A DNA stretch of 64,000 nt from Mycobacterium intracellulare ATCC 13950 (GTDB lineage: Bacteria > Actinomycetota > Actinomycetes > Mycobacteriales > Mycobacteriaceae): positions 2,728,001-2,792,000 of the forward strand of contig NC_016946.1 in the NCBI RefSeq assembly GCF_000277125.1, given 5' to 3'. This document shows, piece after piece, positions 1 to 9,302 of the stretch. Below the pieces are notes generated by a model that did not search any database, was not told the DNA's origin, and saw only the letters and a list, made by a program, of their open reading frames with translations. The position numbers and the translations under genes were made by a program. Within the stretch, counting starts at the first letter, position 1; each line of letters starts with the position of its first letter.

Positions 1-54
1 CGAGTGGAGATTAGCCAGCCGGGTGCGCACGCGGGGCCGGTTTGGGCGCCCCGG

Positions 55-1899
55 TCAGTGGGCGCTTAGGCCGCAGCCGAGGTATTCAGCGCGGCATGCC
101 CGACGGGCCAGTTTGCCGCTGGTGGTCCGCGGGATGGCGCCGGCCGGCAGCAGGCGCACGTCCGAGACCGTCAGGCCGTGTCGCCGCGAGACCGCCTCGT
201 GGATCGCCTCGATCGCCGGCTGTGGGTCCTGACGGCTGGTGCCGGCGGCACGTTCGGCGACGACGACGAGCCGGTCGGTGCCCGGGTTGTTTTCGGCCGG
301 TACGGAAAACGCCGTCACGTATCCGCGCCGAATCATCGGGGACGCCTCGGCGACGGTGGCCTCGATGTCGTGCGGATAGTGGTTGCGGCCCTCGATCGTG
401 ATGAGGTCCGCCATCCGCCCCGTCACGTACAGCTCGCCGTCGAGGTACACGCCCAGATCGCCGGTGCGCAACCACGAGCGTTGGAGATCGGCGCCGTGGG
501 CATGGCTGCCGTCGGTCAGTCGCGATCGCAGTTCGGCGCCGAACGCCAGCCGAGTCGCCTCGGGCAGGCCCCAGTATCCGCGACCAATGTTGTTGCCCTG
601 CAACCAGATTTCGCCCACCTGACCTTCGGGCAATTCGGCTGCGTTGCCGGGGTCGACGATCACGGCCCATTCGCTACGTGCCACCTGGCCACAGGACACC
701 TGAGCGACGGCGTTGGGAGCGTCCGCGGGAACGCGGACCGCGTGCCCGGCGCCCAGTTGTTCGCGGTCGAAGTACACCGCCGTCGCTTCCGCCGTTGGGG
801 CGATGGTCGCGACGAGCAGCGTCCCCTCGGCGATGCCGTAGGACGGTTTGAACGCAGTGCGGGGCAACCCGTATGGCGCGAACGCCTTGTTGAAGGTCCT
901 GATCGCGTCGATGCTGACCGGTTCGGAGCCGATGATCATCACCACGTTGCGCAGATCGATGTCCTCGCCGCCGGTGGGCAGGCCGCGCTGTGCCGCCCAC
1001 TCGTAGGCGAAGTTCGGCGCGGCGGTGACGACGTTGCCCTGCCGCGAGCCGTCGGACAGCGCCTGGATCCACCGCAATGGCCGGCGCACGAACGCGGCCG
1101 GAGACATCAGCGTGGAATGGCCGCCGTAGACGGCGGGAAAGCCGATCATCGACAAACCCATGTCGTGGTAGAGCGGTAACCAGCTGACGCCGTGGGTGTT
1201 TCGGTCCAAGAGGTCGATCGACAGGATCATCTGCACCAGGTTGGTGCCGACGGCGCGGTGGGTGATCTCCACGCCGACCGGCGGCCGGGTGGATCCCGAC
1301 GTGTACTGCAGGTGCGACACGTCGTCCATGCCGAGCTCGGTCGCCTCGAACGACTCGCCGGCCGAATCGGGGATCTGGTCGATGGCGATCACTTCCGCCC
1401 GGCCCAGGTGGGGGTGGTCGGCCAGGAATTTCGCGACCGCGCCGTGCGCGGCGGTGGTCGTGAGCAGGACCGTGGGCTCCGAGTCGCGCAACGCGGTATC
1501 CAGGCGCTCGGCGTGCCCGGGCAATTCCGGGGCGAACAGCGGGACCGCGATGGCTCCGGCCTTGACGGCCGCGTAGAACCCGGCGACGTAGTCGATGCCC
1601 TGCGGCGCGAGGACCGCGACGCGCTCGCCACGGCTCGCGACTTGCTGGATGCGCGCGCCGATGGCTTCCAGCCGGACACCGAACTGGGTCCAGGTCACCT
1701 CGTCGGCCTTGCCATCCCCCGAGCCGCTGTAATCGAGGTAGCGATAGGCGACGGCGTCACCGACGTTGGCGATGTTGCGGTCGATCAGGGATATCAGGTT
1801 GACGCCGGGTGGCAGCGCGATACCCCCGTCGCCGTCCAGGCAGTCCTCGATTCGGAGCAGCCCGGGGACACCGGCGTCGCGCCGGGAACCGTGATCCAT
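55..1899 (-). CDS. Fatty-acyl-AMP ligase (FadD/FAAL type)
   Basis: 614-aa member of the ANL (acyl/aryl-CoA synthetase) superfamily that adenylates fatty acids with ATP. The P-loop-like motif YTSGSTRPPVGVEITH lies at residues 199-214. The hinge and sugar-binding region (RTGDLG ... TGRMADLI) lies near 475-500. The C-terminal catalytic lysine sits in TTSGK, about K596. The form of the motif and the length fit the long-chain FAAL group, which in mycobacteria hands acyl-AMP to polyketide synthases, rather than acyl-CoA synthetases. No PKS gene is next to it here. FadD31 of M. tuberculosis is a possible counterpart by location, but I did not assign the symbol. Start ATG at 1899 faces the START-like gene across about 200 bp. 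Confidence 0.85.
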   Translation of the reverse strand: MDHGSRRDAGVPGLLRIEDCLDGDGGIALPPGVNLISLIDRNIANVGDAVAYRYLDYSGSGDGKADEVTWTQFGVRLEAIGARIQQVASRGERVAVLAPQGIDYVAGFYAAVKAGAIAVPLFAPELPGHAERLDTALRDSEPTVLLTTTAAHGAVAKFLADHPHLGRAEVIAIDQIPDSAGESFEATELGMDDVSHLQYTSGSTRPPVGVEITHRAVGTNLVQMILSIDLLDRNTHGVSWLPLYHDMGLSMIGFPAVYGGHSTLMSPAAFVRRPLRWIQALSDGSRQGNVVTAAPNFAYEWAAQRGLPTGGEDIDLRNVVMIIGSEPVSIDAIRTFNKAFAPYGLPRTAFKPSYGIAEGTLLVATIAPTAEATAVYFDREQLGAGHAVRVPADAPNAVAQVSCGQVARSEWAVIVDPGNAAELPEGQVGEIWLQGNNIGRGYWGLPEATRLAFGAELRSRLTDGSHAHGADLQRSWLRTGDLGVYLDGELYVTGRMADLITIEGRNHYPHDIEATVAEASPMIRRGYVTAFSVPAENNPGTDRLVVVAERAAGTSRQDPQPAIEAIHEAVSRRHGLTVSDVRLLPAGAIPRTTSGKLARRACRAEYLGCGLSAH

Positions 1900-2098
1900 G
1901 CCGCCAGTCTAGGCAAGCCGATCAGGCGGGCCCTACGCCGACGAATCGGGAAACGCCAAGAGCGGCGGCCGCATTCGCTCATTCCGTGAGGTGTAGGTGG
2001 CCCCGTGGCCGGGTCCTGGTCGGGCGGGCGGTAGCCTACCGGCGAGCGGCGTCCAGGGCCATCGAAGGCCGTAGGGTTTGCTATCACCAGGAGTTGTC

Positions 2099-2566
2099 AT
2101 GTCGGGCCGGAAGTTCTCCTTCGAAATCACCCGTACCAGCAGCGCACCCGCCGAGACGCTGTTTCGGCTCGTCGCTGATGGCGCCAACTGGTCGCAATGG
2201 GCCAAGCCGATCGTGTTGCGCTCGAGTTGGGCCCGCGAGGGCGATCCCGCACCGGGCGGGGTCGGGGCGATCCGCAAGGTGGGCATGTGGCCCGTCTTCG
2301 TGCAGGAGGAGACCGTCGCGTACGAACCGGACCGCCGCCACGCCTACAAGCTGGTGGGGCCGCCTACCCCGGCCAAGGACTACGCCGGCGAGGTGGTCTT
2401 CACGCCGAATGCGGCCGGCGGCACGGACATCCGCTGGACCGGCTCATTCACCGAGGGCGTTCGCGGAACCGGCCCGGTGATGCGCGCCGCGATGGGCGGG
2501 GCGGTGCGGTTCTTCTCCGGCCGCTTGGTGAAGGCGGCCGAGCGCGAGTCGAACGCCGGGCGTTAG
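2099..2566 (+). CDS. SRPBCC (START-like) family protein
   Basis: 155-aa protein of the helix-grip SRPBCC fold, which encloses a hydrophobic ligand. It begins FSFEITRTSSAPAETLFRLV, the usual first strand and helix of polyketide-cyclase/dehydrase-like proteins, and has no membrane segment. ATG 2099 is preferred over an upstream in-frame start at 2078 because AGGAG lies at 2089-2093. It is transcribed divergently from the acyl-AMP ligase and converges on the luciferase-like gene. Substrate unknown; an Rv1919c-like identity is possible. Confidence 0.8.
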   Translation: MSGRKFSFEITRTSSAPAETLFRLVADGANWSQWAKPIVLRSSWAREGDPAPGGVGAIRKVGMWPVFVQEETVAYEPDRRHAYKLVGPPTPAKDYAGEVVFTPNAAGGTDIRWTGSFTEGVRGTGPVMRAAMGGAVRFFSGRLVKAAERESNAGR

Positions 2567-2625
2567 TCAGCGCGAAATATGCGGTCCGCGAAGCACACTC
2601 GCGTGGCGGTTGGGTCGGTAAGCCG

Positions 2626-3789
2626 TTACTTGGACTCGACCTCGTCCTGATACTTCTTGGTCATGTGCGCGACCGCATCGAGCTGCGACTGCGCGAGGCT
2701 CTCCCGCGCCTGCCCGGCGCGCGCCGCCGCGTCCAGCGTCGGCTGAGCCTGGCCCTGAAAGTGCGGCATCACTTCGGCGGCGAACAATTCGGCGGATCGC
2801 CTGGTGGCGGCCGGATTCGCCCACTCGTGACCCATCTGCAGCATGCAACCGAACCCGCCGGACTGATCCCACAGCCTTTGCACCTGCTCGCGCGCCCGCT
2901 CGGGCGTGCCGATCACGCCCGCGCCGTTGTCGTTGATGACGTCGATCATCTCGTCGAGCTGTTCTCCCGGCATCGTCATCTGCGGGAACGCGGCCACCTT
3001 CTGGAAGTACCGGAACCACGGCTCGATGCCGAACTTGACCTCTTCGCGGGCCTGCTTTTCTGTCTCGGCGAGATGGAACAGGCCGACCAGGCTCCAGTTG
3101 CGGCGATCGACCTGCGCGCCGAAGGTCGCCGCGCGCTCCTCGACGATGTCCCAGTGGTACGACAGCGCGTTGAAGCCCTCGACGGTCAGCGTCGCCCCGA
3201 TGGACAGCAGCCCGATGCCGTGCTTGCCGGCCAGCCGCGCCCCCGTCGGCGACGCGACCGCGGCGACCGACAGCGGGATCCCGCCATCGGAGTACGGGGC
3301 GAGCTGCAACCTGGCGTCGAACAGCTGATGGGTTGCCGTTTTGGCGCTGACCGTCTCCCCCGCCAGCAGCCGCACGACGATGTCGAGGTTCGTTTCCAGC
3401 AACTCGCGCGTGTCGGTGGGGGTGAGTCCGATCATCGACGAGTCGCTGGGCAGCGAGCCCGGCCCGACACCGCCGATGATGCGGCCGTGGGTGAGATGGT
3501 CCAGCAGCATCAGCCGATCCGCGACCCACAGCGGATTGTGATACGAGAGCGAAATCACCCCGGTGCCGAACCGGATTCGCTTTGCACGTTCGGCGGCGGC
3601 GGCGATGAAAATCTCCGGGGAGCTGATGATTTCGCTTCCGGCGGAATGGTGCTCGCCCAACCAGACTTCGTCAAAGCCAAGGGCGTCGAGATGCTCGATG
3701 AACGCGAGATCACGCTGCAGGGCCAGCGTCGGATTGGTGCCCGCGCGATGAAAGGGGGCGATGAAGTATCCAAACCTGAGCTTGCCCAT
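2626..3789 (-). CDS. LLM-class flavin-dependent oxidoreductase
   Basis: 387-aa luciferase-like monooxygenase (TIM barrel binding FMN or F420). Family signatures include the N-terminal GYFIAPFH strand, FDEVWLGEHH near residue 45 and the HGRIIGGVGPGS loop. The start at 3789 (GKLRFGYF) is chosen because a purine-rich AAAGGGA ribosome site lies directly upstream; the longer frame to 3822 adds residues that do not match the family. It lies 168 bp downstream of the Gly-rich lipoprotein gene on the same strand. The substrate cannot be told from the sequence. Confidence 0.82.
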   Translation of the reverse strand: MGKLRFGYFIAPFHRAGTNPTLALQRDLAFIEHLDALGFDEVWLGEHHSAGSEIISSPEIFIAAAAERAKRIRFGTGVISLSYHNPLWVADRLMLLDHLTHGRIIGGVGPGSLPSDSSMIGLTPTDTRELLETNLDIVVRLLAGETVSAKTATHQLFDARLQLAPYSDGGIPLSVAAVASPTGARLAGKHGIGLLSIGATLTVEGFNALSYHWDIVEERAATFGAQVDRRNWSLVGLFHLAETEKQAREEVKFGIEPWFRYFQKVAAFPQMTMPGEQLDEMIDVINDNGAGVIGTPERAREQVQRLWDQSGGFGCMLQMGHEWANPAATRRSAELFAAEVMPHFQGQAQPTLDAAARAGQARESLAQSQLDAVAHMTKKYQDEVESK

Positions 3790-3957
3790 GGGATCCCTTT
3801 GCAGTCGAGTCCCCCGAACCATAGCTCAACGGGCGCTGCGGGAAGCCAGAAAAAACCCGAGAGTTATCAGTCGGTGGGGCCAGGTAACCATGGCCCCACC
3901 GGCTAGCGAAACAAGTCTGGGACTTCGAACTAGAACGGGCTCAACGCCAGTGGCTGA

Positions 3958-4368
3958 TCACGGGTAGCCGCCGCAGACGTTGCCGACGCACCCGCCGCCA
4001 CCGCCCGGGCCACCGCCGCCACCGCCGACGCCGGGGATGCTGCCGCCGCCGCCACCGGGACCGCCGCCCCCGGTCGGGCCGCCGGGGACGCTGCCGCCGC
4101 CGCCACCGGGACCGCCGCCGCCGGTCGGGCCGCCGGGGACGCTGCCGCCGCCGCCACCGGGGCCACCGCCCCCGGTCGGGCCGCCGGGCACGTTGCCGCC
4201 GCCGCCTTCACCGGGCGCAGTGGAGGGCGCGACGCTCGACGAGGGCGTGGTCGTCGGGGTGGTGGTGCTGCTCGGGCCCTCTTTATGACCGCCGCCGCAG
4301 CCGACCGCCAGTACGAGCATGGCCGCGCCGCCGAAAAGGGCGACCGTTGTCCTCGGTCCAGATCCCAT
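3958..4368 (-). CDS. Gly/Pro-rich putative lipoprotein with internal repeats
   Basis: 136-aa predicted lipoprotein. A short basic N-terminus and hydrophobic core lead to the lipobox LAVGC (Cys about 24), followed by a Ser/Thr/Pro linker and then about 75 residues of tandem 17-residue units of the form VPGGPTGGGGPGGGGGS. It ends in a segment with two cysteines (GCVGNVCGGYP). Start 4368 is chosen over 4410 for GGGGGAT eight bases upstream and because it puts the signal peptide at the N-terminus. No enzymatic domain is visible; a cell-envelope spacer or wall-associated role is only inference. Confidence 0.65.
   Translation of the reverse strand: MGSGPRTTVALFGGAAMLVLAVGCGGGHKEGPSSTTTPTTTPSSSVAPSTAPGEGGGGNVPGGPTGGGGPGGGGGSVPGGPTGGGGPGGGGGSVPGGPTGGGGPGGGGGSIPGVGGGGGGPGGGGGCVGNVCGGYP
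4030..4206. repeat. 51-bp coding tandem repeat (3 copies plus partial)
   Basis: Three contiguous 51-bp units start at 4030, 4081 and 4132, and a partial fourth copy starts at 4183. All lie inside the lipoprotein gene and encode a 17-residue Gly-rich unit. Copies differ at only a few third-base positions. The unit length is divisible by three, so copy-number change keeps the frame. It is a likely VNTR. Confidence 0.85.
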
Positions 4369-4787
4369 CAGATCCCCCAATCTCCACTTGCGCCACACCG
4401 CGGCGCCCACTGTTTGTTACCCAGGGGCGTCGGCGCGCAAACTACTTCCGGCGCCGAGATTGCGACGGGAAAAGGATGGCCGTCACGCGGGTGGGCGTGG
4501 CCGGCCGGGAAAGTGGAGCGTGCGCGATCCCGTGGAGCGGAGCCGCAGCGGCACAAGGGAATCTGGCGAACGCGGGAACATGACCATCGAGGCTTTTAAA
4601 AGCCGATGGCCCATCTCGGGCCTATGGACCATCGGCGAGACAAATCGTATCCGGGTGCGGGCCTTCCCGTGGGCGAAATGTCTGACTCGTAAATTAGAAA
4701 ATTCCTTATATTCACTAAGTAGACCGTCCTCCGATCGGGCGTGGGCCGCGCGCAAGCCTGTGACCAGGGCCGCAGCCGAAACCGCGG
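4369..4787. other. Intergenic region with palindrome and alternative hairpins
   Basis: No gene seen in these 419 bases between the end of aceA and the lipoprotein start. It holds a perfect 14-bp palindrome, GGCTTTTAAAAGCC, at 4591-4604. It is flanked by CCATC at 4584-4588 and CGATGG at 4604-4609, and CCATCGGC at 4629-4636 pairs with GCCGATGG at 4602-4609. The middle arm can therefore pair with either neighbour. An AT-rich patch lies at about 4688-4720 and is unusual for this GC-rich DNA. It is probably the promoter/leader of the lipoprotein and the 3' end of the aceA transcript. Confidence 0.5.
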
Positions 4788-7076
4788 CTACCCCTCCTTG
4801 GTGATCAGCTTGCGCAGCGCCACGCGGTCGGGCTTGAGCAGTTCGGCGATGCGGGGCTGATTCACCTCGGCGACGATGATCTCGCCGACCTCCTGGTAGA
4901 CCTCGCTGAAGATGCCGTGGGATTTCATCTTCGAGGTCTGATAGAGGTTGTCCTCGGTCGGCGTCACATAGATCACCCCGTCGGCCTTGAAGCGGTGCAC
5001 CAGCCAGAGGTGGATCAAGGTCATCAGCCGCTTCTGGCGGAGCTTCTCCGCGAAGGTGTTCTGGTCGCGCACCTGAAGGATGCTGCGGCCGTGCCGGTCC
5101 TTGATCGGGTCGACGACCACGTTGGCCAGCTGCTCGTCGTCGTTCCCGTAGATGCCGAGTTCGAGCACGTCCGAGCCGGCGCGGCGGGGCCGCAGTTGCA
5201 CCCGCAGTTTCTCGCCGAGGTCGTAGTTCTCGCTCCACATCGCCAGCCACTCCTCGAGCAGCTTCTTCGGCACCTCGGTCTGCACCAGGTGCTGGTGCTG
5301 GGTCGAGCCTTCGCCCATCGACTTGGTGGTGGCGGTGCGGCCCGAGGAGGCCGTGAGCGCGGCGTCGCTGCGCGGTCCCCCGACGAGGGTTTGCGGTGTG
5401 CGGTAAGGAGATTCGACCAGGCGCATCTTGCGCTGCAGGCGGGCCAGCGCCAGCATGCCGTCCTGTTGCAGCGAGGTGGCGAACTCCTCGGCGGCGACGC
5501 CGTCGATCTGGTGTCCGCCGTAGGTGATGAAGTTGAAGACGAAACCCATCTTGCCCAGTTCCTCGGGGAACTGCTTCATCTGCTCGTCGGTCATGCCGGT
5601 GGTGTCCCAGTTGAACGACGGGGACAGGTTGTAGGCCAGCATCTGGTCGGGGAACTTGGCGTGGATGGCGTCGGCGAACTGCCGGGCGTCATCCAGGTCG
5701 GCGGTCTTGGTCTCCATCCACAAGAGGTCGGCGAACGGCGCGGCCGCCAGCGATTTGGCGATGGCGTACGGGATGCCGCCGCGGATCTGGTAGTAGCCCT
5801 CGGGCGTCTTCGAAAGTTCGCAGTCCCAACCGGGGTCGACGCCCAACTCCTTCGCCTTGGCCCTGGCCGAGTAGAGCGAGGCGGTCGCGGCGAACTCTCG
5901 CCACTCCTCGGCGCTCATATCGGCCGGTTCGCCCTCGCTGGCGGCGAACGCGAGCACATCGGCGACGGCCTCGCCGTAGGTCATCAGGCCGGCGTCGTCC
6001 TCCCAGGCCGCCACGAACCGCGACTCGACTTGGTCGAACAGGTCGTCGATCGACTGCTGACCGTCCTCGCGCCAGGCGTTGACGGCGTCGGAGACCAGGC
6101 CCTGGATCCCTTGGCGCTCAAGCCAAGCTGTGGCCTCGGCGTACTCCCCTTCGGGCAGCGCGTACAGCAGGTGGCCGTTGAGGTCTTTGACGCCCAGCTC
6201 GTAGAAGCGACGCACCAACGCCAGGAAGCACGACTTGTACGACGGGATCTTGAGGTTGGTGGCTCCGAGCAGGAACGGCTGGTCACGCTCGTCGGCCCGG
6301 CTGTCCAGCAGGTTGGCGGCCTCGGCGTCGGTGCGCGCGACGATGATGCCCGGCACCTTCATGATGTCGAGCTGGAAGCGCGCGGTGTTGAGCCGTTTGA
6401 TCTGTTCGTCGGACGGCACCAACACCTTGCCGCCCTGATGGCCGCACTTCTTGGTGCCGGGGCGCTGGTCCTCGATGTGGTAGCCGGGCACGCCGACCTC
6501 GACGAACCGGCGGATCAGGTTGCGCACGTGCGGGTCACCGCCGTGGCCGGTATCAGCGTCGGCGATGATGAACGGCCGGTAGTCGTAGACCGGCGCCGCG
6601 GCGCGCTGCTTTTCGCTCATCTGCAGGCGCTGGTATTGCTGGTTGCGGTCGGCGGTCAGCAGGGCGCGCACCAGCACCGCGGCGTCGTCGGGCACCTGGC
6701 TCAGCGGGTAGCTGGCGAGGTCGGGTCCGGGATCTTCGGTGGTGGACCCCTTGGCCGAGGTCGCCCAGCCGCCCAGATAGATCCCCTCGATGCCCATCCG
6801 CTTCATCGCGACCGCCTGGCCGGGCGAGTACGGGCCGAACGTCGTGATGCTCTTCTTCTGGGCGAACAGCTCGCGCAACCGCTCGTAGAAGGCCGCCGCC
6901 GCGTTTCGTGCCACGGTGTAGTCGGTCGGGATGGTGCCGCGCTGCTCGGCTACCTGGCGGGCCGTGTACAGGCGGGTGATCCGGGAAAAGCGCGGATCGT
7001 CGAAGTATTGCTGCGTGGCAGCGACCTCGTCGTCGAACGATGGCCGGACTTGTGTGTCCTTGTCGATGATCGCCAT
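4788..7076 (-). CDS. aceA: Isocitrate lyase, long form (ICL2 type)
   Basis: 762-aa isocitrate lyase that splits isocitrate to succinate and glyoxylate in the glyoxylate shunt, and is also able to act in the methylcitrate cycle in mycobacteria. The catalytic KKCGH motif is at residues 209-213 (Cys211), preceded by the Mg-binding DADTGHGG region at 173-180. Its length is that of the long AceA of M. avium and M. tuberculosis CDC1551; in H37Rv the orthologue is split into aceAa/aceAb (Rv1915/Rv1916), while here it is intact. ATG 7076 has GAGAGGGG upstream. It is co-directional with the MBL hydrolase, 136 bp upstream. Confidence 0.96.
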   Translation of the reverse strand: MAIIDKDTQVRPSFDDEVAATQQYFDDPRFSRITRLYTARQVAEQRGTIPTDYTVARNAAAAFYERLRELFAQKKSITTFGPYSPGQAVAMKRMGIEGIYLGGWATSAKGSTTEDPGPDLASYPLSQVPDDAAVLVRALLTADRNQQYQRLQMSEKQRAAAPVYDYRPFIIADADTGHGGDPHVRNLIRRFVEVGVPGYHIEDQRPGTKKCGHQGGKVLVPSDEQIKRLNTARFQLDIMKVPGIIVARTDAEAANLLDSRADERDQPFLLGATNLKIPSYKSCFLALVRRFYELGVKDLNGHLLYALPEGEYAEATAWLERQGIQGLVSDAVNAWREDGQQSIDDLFDQVESRFVAAWEDDAGLMTYGEAVADVLAFAASEGEPADMSAEEWREFAATASLYSARAKAKELGVDPGWDCELSKTPEGYYQIRGGIPYAIAKSLAAAPFADLLWMETKTADLDDARQFADAIHAKFPDQMLAYNLSPSFNWDTTGMTDEQMKQFPEELGKMGFVFNFITYGGHQIDGVAAEEFATSLQQDGMLALARLQRKMRLVESPYRTPQTLVGGPRSDAALTASSGRTATTKSMGEGSTQHQHLVQTEVPKKLLEEWLAMWSENYDLGEKLRVQLRPRRAGSDVLELGIYGNDDEQLANVVVDPIKDRHGRSILQVRDQNTFAEKLRQKRLMTLIHLWLVHRFKADGVIYVTPTEDNLYQTSKMKSHGIFSEVYQEVGEIIVAEVNQPRIAELLKPDRVALRKLITKEG

Positions 7077-7212
7077 GTCTTACGCCCCTCTCCGGCACGA
7101 CTCCACTGAACGTGAGTCTATCCCCGCGAAGGGCGGTTCAATCAGGAGTCGAAAGACTCGGCTGAAACGGTTGCAAAACCACTGGGGCACAGCGCATTCG
7201 ATGGTCCACCGA

Positions 7213-7926
7213 TCACGGGACGCCTCCGCGCCGGGCAAGCCAGTCCCGCTGACGGGCCACGAATGCGGCGTCGACGACCTTGCCGTGGCCCGGGACGTAG
7301 ATGGCGTCGGGTCCGCCGACGGCGAGCAGTCGCCCGAGGGTGGCCGGCCAGGCCGCCACGTCGGAATCGGCGTCGATCGCCGGGTCGGCGGACTCCTCGA
7401 CCAGGTCACCGGCGAACACCACCATCCTGTCGCCGGCGTTGGTCGCGGGCGCGATCACCACCAGGTCCGAGGCGGTGTGGCCGCGCCCGAGGTGCGTGAT
7501 CGTCACCGTCCGATCCCCCAGATCGACGCTGGCGTCGTAGACCCCGCGGCGCGGAGGGCGTAACGCGGCGATCGCCGCGTCCACTTCAGTGGCGTCGGCG
7601 CCGTACCGCAGCGCCTCGGCGCGGATCTGGTCGGTCGCCGATCGGAGGTGCCCGACGACCTCGGGCGCGCAGTAGATCTTCGCGCGGCCGAAGAACGATG
7701 AGCCCAGGACGTGGTCGAAGTGCTTGTGCGTCAACACGATATGGCTCACCGGCCGCCCGGCAAGCCGTCGGACGTCGGCGTCGATGGCGGCGGCCTCGGC
7801 CAGCGTGGTACCCGAGTCGACGAGCAGCGTTCCGGTGCGGCCGCGCACCAGGCCGATCGTGACATCGCAGAACGAGAGCCGGCAGCGGTGCACGCCGCTG
7901 GACAGCGTTTCCCAGCCGAAATGCAC
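7213..7926 (-). CDS. MBL-fold metallo-hydrolase
   Basis: 237-aa metallo-beta-lactamase-fold protein. The zinc motif HxHxDH is present as THKHFDH, followed by the downstream histidine in LGRGHTASD, the GDLVEE aspartate and the PGHGK histidine, so the binuclear metal site looks complete. Start GTG 7926 is chosen because the longer frame to 8175 runs through the divergent regulator gene. Its position matches Rv1913 in M. tuberculosis, also beside aceA. It shares a 100-bp divergent promoter region with the arsR-type gene and may be under the same operator. Hydrolysed substrate unknown. Confidence 0.85.
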   Translation of the reverse strand: MHFGWETLSSGVHRCRLSFCDVTIGLVRGRTGTLLVDSGTTLAEAAAIDADVRRLAGRPVSHIVLTHKHFDHVLGSSFFGRAKIYCAPEVVGHLRSATDQIRAEALRYGADATEVDAAIAALRPPRRGVYDASVDLGDRTVTITHLGRGHTASDLVVIAPATNAGDRMVVFAGDLVEESADPAIDADSDVAAWPATLGRLLAVGGPDAIYVPGHGKVVDAAFVARQRDWLARRGGVP

Positions 7927-7992
7927 ACCAGCAACGTAGCGGCCACGCGTGGGCTGCGCCGGCGGTGCGCCGGGACGATGTGTCGGAAATAG

Positions 7993-8022
7993 TTGACATG
8001 TCGGGATTGTCCGACATATGTT
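7993..8022 (+). promoter_or_regulatory. SigA-like promoter with embedded ArsR operator
   Basis: TTGACA at 7993-7998 and TATGTT at 8017-8022 are 18 bases apart. Between them sits the inverted repeat TGTCGG-N6-CCGACA (7999-8016), with a further TGTCGGA half-site at 7981-7987. Repressor bound there would cover the spacer between -35 and -10. Transcription would begin about seven bases after the -10, at or next to the GTG at 8030, giving a leaderless mRNA. Confidence 0.6.
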
Positions 8023-8029
8023 GTCGACC

Positions 8030-8344
8030 GTGACTGGCGTCGATCGCGTCTTTCTCGCCTTGGCCAACCCGGTGCGGCGTGAACTGCTGGAGATCCTGTT
8101 CCGGCAACCATTGTCGGCCGGGGAGCTCAGCGAGCGGTTCGAACTCAGCCGGCCCGCGGTCGCCGAGCATCTCAAGGTGTTGCGTGACGCGAGGCTGGTG
8201 GCCGACGAGCCGCGGGGGCGCCATCGGATCTATCACCTGACCGCGGAGCCCCTGGCGGAGCTGGGTGAGTGGCTTCATCCGTTCGAGAAGTTCTGGCGTG
8301 CCCGGCTTGCCCGGCTCGCCGAGGTGGCAGAGGAGCTGGAATGA
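8030..8344 (+). CDS. ArsR-family transcriptional regulator
   Basis: 104-aa winged-helix repressor. It begins with the typical ALANPVRRELLEIL helix, and the recognition helix is ELSRPAVAEHLKVLRDARLV. No metal-binding ELCVCDL motif is present, so it is not an obvious metal sensor. Such regulators paired with AHSA1 proteins are a common arrangement. GTG 8030 is preferred as start because the promoter just upstream predicts transcription starting there; ATG 8018 is the alternative but would overlap the -10. Its stop overlaps the next start (ATGA). Confidence 0.8.
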   Translation: MTGVDRVFLALANPVRRELLEILFRQPLSAGELSERFELSRPAVAEHLKVLRDARLVADEPRGRHRIYHLTAEPLAELGEWLHPFEKFWRARLARLAEVAEELE

Positions 8345-8757
8345 CCGCAACGTCACGGTTCGCGACGATCCGGGTGGATCAATTCGTCGCGGCGCCACCG
8401 GAGAAGGTGTGGCGGTTGCTCACCGAACCCGCCCTGATGAAACTCTGGTGGGCCGAGGGGCAGGTGGCCGCGGTGGTGGGACACACGTTCACGCTCGACA
8501 TGCCGGGCTATGGCCAGCAGCCGTGCACGGTGCTCGAGGTCGACGCGCCGCACCGCTTCGTCTACACGTTCACCACGGCCTGGACGCTGACCTGGCGGCT
8601 GGAAGCCGAAGGCGCCGGCACCCGAGTGTTCTTGGAGCACAGCGGCTTTGACCTCGACGACGGCCGTATGGCGCAGGCCTTCGAACGCATGGGACCCGGC
8701 TGGCGGGACGTGGTCCTCCCCCGGCTCACGCGGGTTGTCGCTCACGTGAGCCCCTAG
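8341..8757 (+). CDS. AHSA1/SRPBCC-domain protein
   Basis: 138-aa START-like protein of the activator-of-Hsp90-ATPase (AHSA1) type. It has [23 protein letters not shown] at the start of the fold and a closing helix [16 protein letters not shown]. It overlaps the ArsR gene by four bases, so the two are translationally coupled. In this family ArsR partners usually control the START protein and themselves. Ligand unknown. Confidence 0.85.
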   Translation: MTATSRFATIRVDQFVAAPPEKVWRLLTEPALMKLWWAEGQVAAVVGHTFTLDMPGYGQQPCTVLEVDAPHRFVYTFTTAWTLTWRLEAEGAGTRVFLEHSGFDLDDGRMAQAFERMGPGWRDVVLPRLTRVVAHVSP

Positions 8758-8793
8758 GGTTTCGAGCGACGTCGCACCGGCTATCTCCCCGAG

Positions 8794-9240
8794 ATGGCTA
8801 TCACCGATTCCCGCGAAGTCGTCATCGAAGCGACGCCCGACGAAATCCTGGATGTGCTGTTCGACCTCGAGTCGTTGACCGAATGGTCGTCGGCGCACAA
8901 AAAGGTCGAGGTGCTCGAGCGGGACGACCAAAACCATCCGACCCGATCCAGACAGGTGGTCAAACTCGTCGGCGTCAGCGACGAACAGGAGCTCGCCTAC
9001 ACCGTTCACGACGATGGCGTCGGCTGGACCCTGATCAGCTCCAAACAGCAACGCGCTCAGGAGGGCCGGTACACGTTGACTCCCGAGGGGGACTCCACCC
9101 GGGTCCGCTTCGACCTCACCGTCGACCTGGTGGCGCCCGTTCCCGGATTCCTGGTCAAGAGGGGTGCCAAAACCCTCATGGACACGGCCACCGAGGGATT
9201 GCGCAAGCGGGTACTGGAAGTCGAGAAGCGCGCCAAGTAG
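8794..9240 (+). CDS. SRPBCC / polyketide-cyclase-like protein
   Basis: 148-aa START-like protein, [21 protein letters not shown] at the N-terminus and a basic C-terminal helix ([12 protein letters not shown]). It resembles the mycobacterial Rv0854/Rv0856-type proteins in layout. It lies 36 bp after the AHSA1 gene on the same strand, so it may be in the same transcript, and is the third START-like gene in the first 9 kb. Confidence 0.8.
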   Translation: MAITDSREVVIEATPDEILDVLFDLESLTEWSSAHKKVEVLERDDQNHPTRSRQVVKLVGVSDEQELAYTVHDDGVGWTLISSKQQRAQEGRYTLTPEGDSTRVRFDLTVDLVAPVPGFLVKRGAKTLMDTATEGLRKRVLEVEKRAK

Positions 9241-9302
9241 CCGCGGCCCTCGCCCCGAAACGGGTGCTTTCGCGGCGCGCCCGCGCGGGTCAGACTGTTT
9301 TC

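Noticed and set aside
3980..4288. Plus-strand 102-aa Pro-rich frame opposite the lipoprotein gene
   Set aside because: It is the mirror of the Gly-rich repeat in reverse; there is no signal or ribosome site, while the minus frame has a lipobox and an SD.
4285..4804. Overlapping plus-strand frames after the lipoprotein
   Set aside because: Low-complexity Arg-rich frames with no SD, unlike any real gene here; they cross the AT-rich patch and hairpins.
7107..7140. Promoter of aceA (TTGAAC and TAGACT on the minus strand)
   Set aside because: The spacer is only about 15 bp, too short to claim, though the position upstream of the start would fit.
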